Below are positions 61,408-64,000 of a stretch of DNA of 64,000 nt, one piece after another. Numbering within the stretch: the first letter of the stretch is position 1; the number at the start of each line of letters is the position of its first letter. Source of the stretch: Kocuria dechangensis (GTDB lineage: Bacteria > Actinomycetota > Actinomycetes > Actinomycetales > Micrococcaceae); the NCBI RefSeq assembly GCF_014636775.1, contig NZ_BMEQ01000001.1, positions 248,001-312,000 of the forward strand, given 5' to 3'. The notes under the pieces are model-generated. The model searched no databases. It was not told the DNA's origin and worked only from the letters and a program-made list of their open reading frames with translations. The position numbers were made by a program, and so were the translations under genes.

Positions 61408-62790
61408 ATGGCAGACACCTATCTCGACCTCGTCAGCTCCGCCCCCGGCGCACGGCTCGCCGGCCGGCTCGGCCTGCCCGCCCCCGCCCGGTTGCGCCGC
61501 CACCGGCGGGGCGCGCCCCTCGTCCCGGGCCCCGTGCTCGTGCTGGGCCGGGGGGCGGAGGCGGACCGGATCGCGACGGCCCTGCTCGGCTGGGACCTCG
61601 ACGTCCGCCGTCACCCCGAGGACGTCGCCCGCTTCGGCGCGGTGGTGCTCGCCCTCACCGGGATCGAGCGGCCCGCGGACCTCACGCAGCCCGCCCTCGG
61701 GCTCGGCGGGGTTCTGCGCTCCCTGGCCTCCGGCGGACGGGTGGTGACCGTCTCGCGGCCCGCCCCCGGCATCGGCACGGGCGCGGCCTCGGCCACCCCC
61801 GCCGCGGCGGTCCCGGTGCCCCCGGCCGTCGCGGCGGCCCGGCAGGCCGTCGTCGGCCTGCTGCGCTCGGTGGCCCAGGAGCTGCGCGGCGGCGCGACCG
61901 CCAACGGCGTCCTCCTGGGCGAGGGGGTCGCCCCGGAGGCCCCCAGCGCGCTGGGCGCCCTGCGGTTCCTGCTCTCCGGGCGCAGCGCGTTCGTGTCGGG
62001 CCAGTTCGTCACGGTCGACGACGACGCCGGGGCCCTCCCGGACGACTGGGAGGCGCCGCTGCGGGGCAAGGTCGCAGCGGTCACCGGCGCGGCCCGCGGC
62101 ATCGGCGCGCAGATCGCCCGCACGCTCACCGAGGCCGGCGCCCGCGTCGTCGTCGTCGACGTGCCCGCCGCCGGCGAGCCCCTCGCCGCGCTCGCCAACG
62201 AGCTGCGCGCCGTGGCCCTGCAGCTCGACGTCACCGACGAGCACGCCGGGCGGCGGGTTTTCGAACTGGCGCGGGAGCGCTTCGGCCGGCTCGACGTCGT
62301 GGTGCACAACGCCGGGATCACCCGGGACAAGCTGCTGGCCAACATGGACGAGGAGCGCTGGTCCTCCGTGCTGGCGGTCAACCTCGAGTCCCAGCTGCGG
62401 ATGAACGAGCAGCTGCTCGCCGGCGAGGGGCTCGGGGACGCGCCCCGCATCGTGTGCCTGGCCTCCACGAGCGGGGTGGCCGGCAACCGCGGCCAGACCA
62501 ACTACGCCGCCTCCAAGGCCGGCGTGATCGGGCTGGTCGCCGCCACGGCGCCGCTGCTGGCCGCGCGGGGCGGGACGATCAACGCGGTGGCCCCCGGCTT
62601 CATCGAGACGGAGATGACCGCGGGGATCCCGGCGGCCCGGCGCCAGGTCGCGCGCCGGCTGAACTCCCTGCAGCAGGGCGGCCTGCCGGAGGACGTGGCG
62701 CAGGCCGTCATCTTCCTCGCCTCGGACGCCGCCGGCGGCGTCAACGGCCAGACGCTGCGCGTGTGCGGCCAGAACCTCGTGGGGGCCTGA
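61408..62790 (+). CDS. 3-oxoacyl-ACP/CoA reductase, high-molecular-weight FabG4 type
   Basis: A 460-residue short-chain dehydrogenase. The N-terminal 210 residues form a flavodoxin-like domain without the glycine motif, characteristic of FabG4. The C-terminal domain has VAAVTGAARGIGAQIARTLTEAGA for NAD binding, VVHNAGITRDKLLANM, SSVLAVNLESQLRMN, the catalytic Ser and YxxxK in ASTSGVAGNRGQTNYAASKAGVIG, and NAVAPGFIETEMT. It reduces 3-ketoacyl thioesters or runs in reverse in beta-oxidation, NADH being preferred by FabG4. ATG 61408 has AAGGA upstream. The context thiolase-FabG4-MaoC is conserved in mycobacteria. Confidence 0.94.
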   Translation: MADTYLDLVSSAPGARLAGRLGLPAPARLRRHRRGAPLVPGPVLVLGRGAEADRIATALLGWDLDVRRHPEDVARFGAVVLALTGIERPADLTQPALGLGGVLRSLASGGRVVTVSRPAPGIGTGAASATPAAAVPVPPAVAAARQAVVGLLRSVAQELRGGATANGVLLGEGVAPEAPSALGALRFLLSGRSAFVSGQFVTVDDDAGALPDDWEAPLRGKVAAVTGAARGIGAQIARTLTEAGARVVVVDVPAAGEPLAALANELRAVALQLDVTDEHAGRRVFELARERFGRLDVVVHNAGITRDKLLANMDEERWSSVLAVNLESQLRMNEQLLAGEGLGDAPRIVCLASTSGVAGNRGQTNYAASKAGVIGLVAATAPLLAARGGTINAVAPGFIETEMTAGIPAARRQVARRLNSLQQGGLPEDVAQAVIFLASDAAGGVNGQTLRVCGQNLVGA

Positions 62791-62792
62791 CG

Positions 62793-63827
62793 GTGGACGA
62801 GCAGATGGACGGGCAGATGGACGAGCAGACGGACGAGCAGACGGACGAGCAGATGGACGGGCCGGGGCACGGGGCCCGGCGCGACCAGGTGGTCCTGGGC
62901 GAGGTCCCGTCGCTGCGCGGGCTCTTCGCCCGGGCCGCGGTCCTCGCGGCCGGAGGAGGCCTGGCCCGGGCGGCAGCCGCCAGGCTCCCCGGGCGGCTGC
63001 GCGGCGACGGAGGGGGAAGGCCCGAGCTGCCCCCGGTGGAGCACGTGGTCGAGGGCGTCACCGTGGACCCGTCCCGGCACGAGGCCTTCTGCCGCGTGGT
63101 CGGCGCGCCCCTGCGGGAGGGGCCGGGAGGGACGGAGGCGTTCTCCGGGCACCTGCACGCCCTGGCCTTCCCCGTGGCGATGAGCGTGCTCACCCGCCCC
63201 GACTTCCCCCTGCCGCTCCTGCGGATGGTGCACCTGGCCAACGAGGTCGAGCACCTCGCGCCGGTCGCGGTCGGGGAGGACCTCACCGTCACCGCCCGCG
63301 CCGAGCGGCTGCGGCCGCACCGGGCGGGGGCCCAGCTGGACGTCGTCGTGCGGCTGGACCGGGAGGACGGCCGGCCCGTCTGGACGGGCCGCTCCACCTA
63401 CCTGGCCAAGGGCGTGCGCGTGCCCGGCGCGCCCGGGGAGCCGCCGCGCCCGCGGTTCGTGCCGCCGGCGCCGACCGGCCGCTGGTCGCTGCCCGCCGGC
63501 ACGGGCCGCGACTACGCCGCCGTGAGCGGGGACTGGAACCCCATCCACCTCTCCGGGCCGTCCGCGAGGGCGCTCGGGATGAGGGGCGCCGTCGCCCACG
63601 GGATGTACTCGGCCTCGCGGGCCCTCGCCCAGGTCCGGGTGCCCGCGGGCACCCCGTTCCGCTGGACGGCCGAGTTCGCGGCACCCGTGCTCCTGCCGGG
63701 CGTCGTGGCCTTCTCCGTGGCCGACGACGGGCGCGGCGCGGACTGGACCCGCTCCGACTACGCAGGGTGGGATCCGCGCACGGGGCGCCCGCACTTCACG
63801 GGCGGCGTCGCGCGGCTGGGCGGATGA
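62793..63827 (+). CDS. MaoC-type (R)-specific enoyl-CoA hydratase (HtdX-like)
   Basis: A 344-residue double-hotdog hydratase. The first hotdog has HALAFPVAMSVLTRPDFPLPLLRMVHLANEVEHLAPVAVGEDLTV. The second has RDYAAVSGDWNPIHLSG, the D-x4-H hydratase motif, with GMRGAVAHGMYSASRAL. It hydrates trans-2-enoyl thioesters. The N-terminus (VDEQMDGQMDEQTDEQTDEQ) is encoded by five 12-bp repeats and is acidic and disordered, so the working start could lie later, near VVLGEVPSLRGL. GTG 62793 is two bases after the FabG4-like stop. The order matches the mycobacterial htdX-fabG4-fadA2 genes. Confidence 0.9.
   Translation: MDEQMDGQMDEQTDEQTDEQMDGPGHGARRDQVVLGEVPSLRGLFARAAVLAAGGGLARAAAARLPGRLRGDGGGRPELPPVEHVVEGVTVDPSRHEAFCRVVGAPLREGPGGTEAFSGHLHALAFPVAMSVLTRPDFPLPLLRMVHLANEVEHLAPVAVGEDLTVTARAERLRPHRAGAQLDVVVRLDREDGRPVWTGRSTYLAKGVRVPGAPGEPPRPRFVPPAPTGRWSLPAGTGRDYAAVSGDWNPIHLSGPSARALGMRGAVAHGMYSASRALAQVRVPAGTPFRWTAEFAAPVLLPGVVAFSVADDGRGADWTRSDYAGWDPRTGRPHFTGGVARLGG
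62796..62855 (+). repeat. Five 12-bp tandem repeats at the start of the MaoC gene
   Basis: GACGAGCAGATG (62796), GACGGGCAGATG (62808), GACGAGCAGACG (62820), GACGAGCAGACG (62832) and GACGAGCAGATG (62844) encode Asp-Glu/Gly-Gln-Met/Thr units. The period of four codons keeps the frame, so copy number can vary without loss of function. Confidence 0.8.
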
Positions 63828-63841
63828 GGCCCGCCGGGGGT

Positions 63842-63882
63842 CGCGTTCGAACGGAACACGCCACGGTGTCCGTTCGAACGCG
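63842..63882 (+). terminator. Hairpin terminator of the thiolase operon
   Basis: CGCGTTCGAACGGA at 63842-63855 pairs with 63869-63882. The stem continues inward after a bulged A. It lies 15 bases after the MaoC stop. Confidence 0.75.
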
Positions 63883-63962
63883 GCTCCTCGGCTGCGGGAC
63901 ATGCAGAACGCGCCTCCTCTGCGGCCGCCGCACCGGGACGGGGCAGCACTAGGATCGACGCC

Positions 63963-64000
63963 ATGCGCACCGACCCGCCGCGCCCGCTGAACGCCCAGGG
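63963..64000 (+). CDS. Start of an unidentified gene, cut by the window edge
   Basis: Only MRTDPPRPLNAQ can be read before the sequence ends, too little for identification. The start is supported by TAGGAT (63950-63955) exactly seven bases upstream of the ATG, the same leaderless arrangement seen at several other genes here, and by its position just beyond a terminator. Confidence 0.5.
   Translation, partial: MRTDPPRPLNAQ

Overview
This 64 kb window is very GC-rich (roughly 70-75% by eye), with GC-rich third positions, many GTG/TTG starts and apparent leaderless promoters. It looks like chromosome from a high-GC actinobacterium. The gene set (NnaR, GlnR-like boxes, LpdA, acyl-CoA carboxylase epsilon subunit, FabG4-type reductase) suggests Micrococcales and probably Micrococcaceae (Kocuria-like); this placement is inference. 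I saw no rRNA, tRNA, insertion sequence, prophage or CRISPR array. Both ends cut genes: mfd on the left and an unidentified gene at 63963 on the right.

Layout. 1-5.1 kb: the end of mfd, an acyltransferase-3 membrane protein, a small membrane protein and deoC. 5.3-8.9 kb: a GH18-like lipoprotein convergent with a NodB-deacetylase/GT2 fusion, an apparent exopolysaccharide module. 9.3-23.7 kb: an assimilatory nitrate/nitrite island with siroheme genes (HemD-like, cobA, cbiX), narK, nasC, a NasB-like flavoprotein, a lactate-permease-family gene, nnaR, nirB and divergent nirD. 23.7-34.9 kb: an AGCS symporter, universal stress protein, phosphohexomutase, punA, lpdA, an MHS transporter, the acyl-CoA carboxylase alpha chain and maf. 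35-43.5 kb: an unknown gene, an aldehyde dehydrogenase with its GAF/winged-helix regulator, a DAACS symporter, a DUF885 peptidase and an MFS transporter. 43.6-45.9 kb: accE, accD and a YciI protein. 46-49.6 kb: a birA / PH-like / adenylate cyclase / PP2C operon. 49.7-56.5 kb: regulator-target pairs (TetR with DUF1097 and DUF2243, TetR with a DHA2 efflux pump, ArsR with SRPBCC) and a crcB pair. 56.6-63.8 kb: fatty-acid genes (acyl-CoA oxidase, TetR, thiolase, FabG4-like, MaoC) resembling the mycobacterial fadE5-fadA2-fabG4-htdX neighbourhood.

The strongest non-gene signals are regulatory. The narK, nirB and nirD promoters share one geometry: 5-bp boxes every 11 bp, ending exactly 10 bp before a TAnnnT -10 hexamer. 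This fits GlnR/NnaR activation. Two related nested palindromes (12024-12173 and 23568-23688) bracket the narK-to-nirD genes and look like a repeat family. An identical 15-bp palindrome lies about 100 bp upstream of both acyl-CoA carboxylase genes. A near-identical 14-bp operator, GTGATCSGCATCAC, lies at both the aldehyde dehydrogenase and thiolase promoters. Divergent regulator/target pairs carry perfect palindromes over their promoters, and in the ArsR case over the start codon.

Functionally, NarK would import nitrate, NasC with the NasB-like protein would reduce it to nitrite, and NirBD would reduce nitrite to ammonium using siroheme made through CobA and CbiX. BirA would biotinylate the carboxylase alpha chain, whose partners AccD and AccE are also here. 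The cyclase/PP2C operon suggests a local signalling module.
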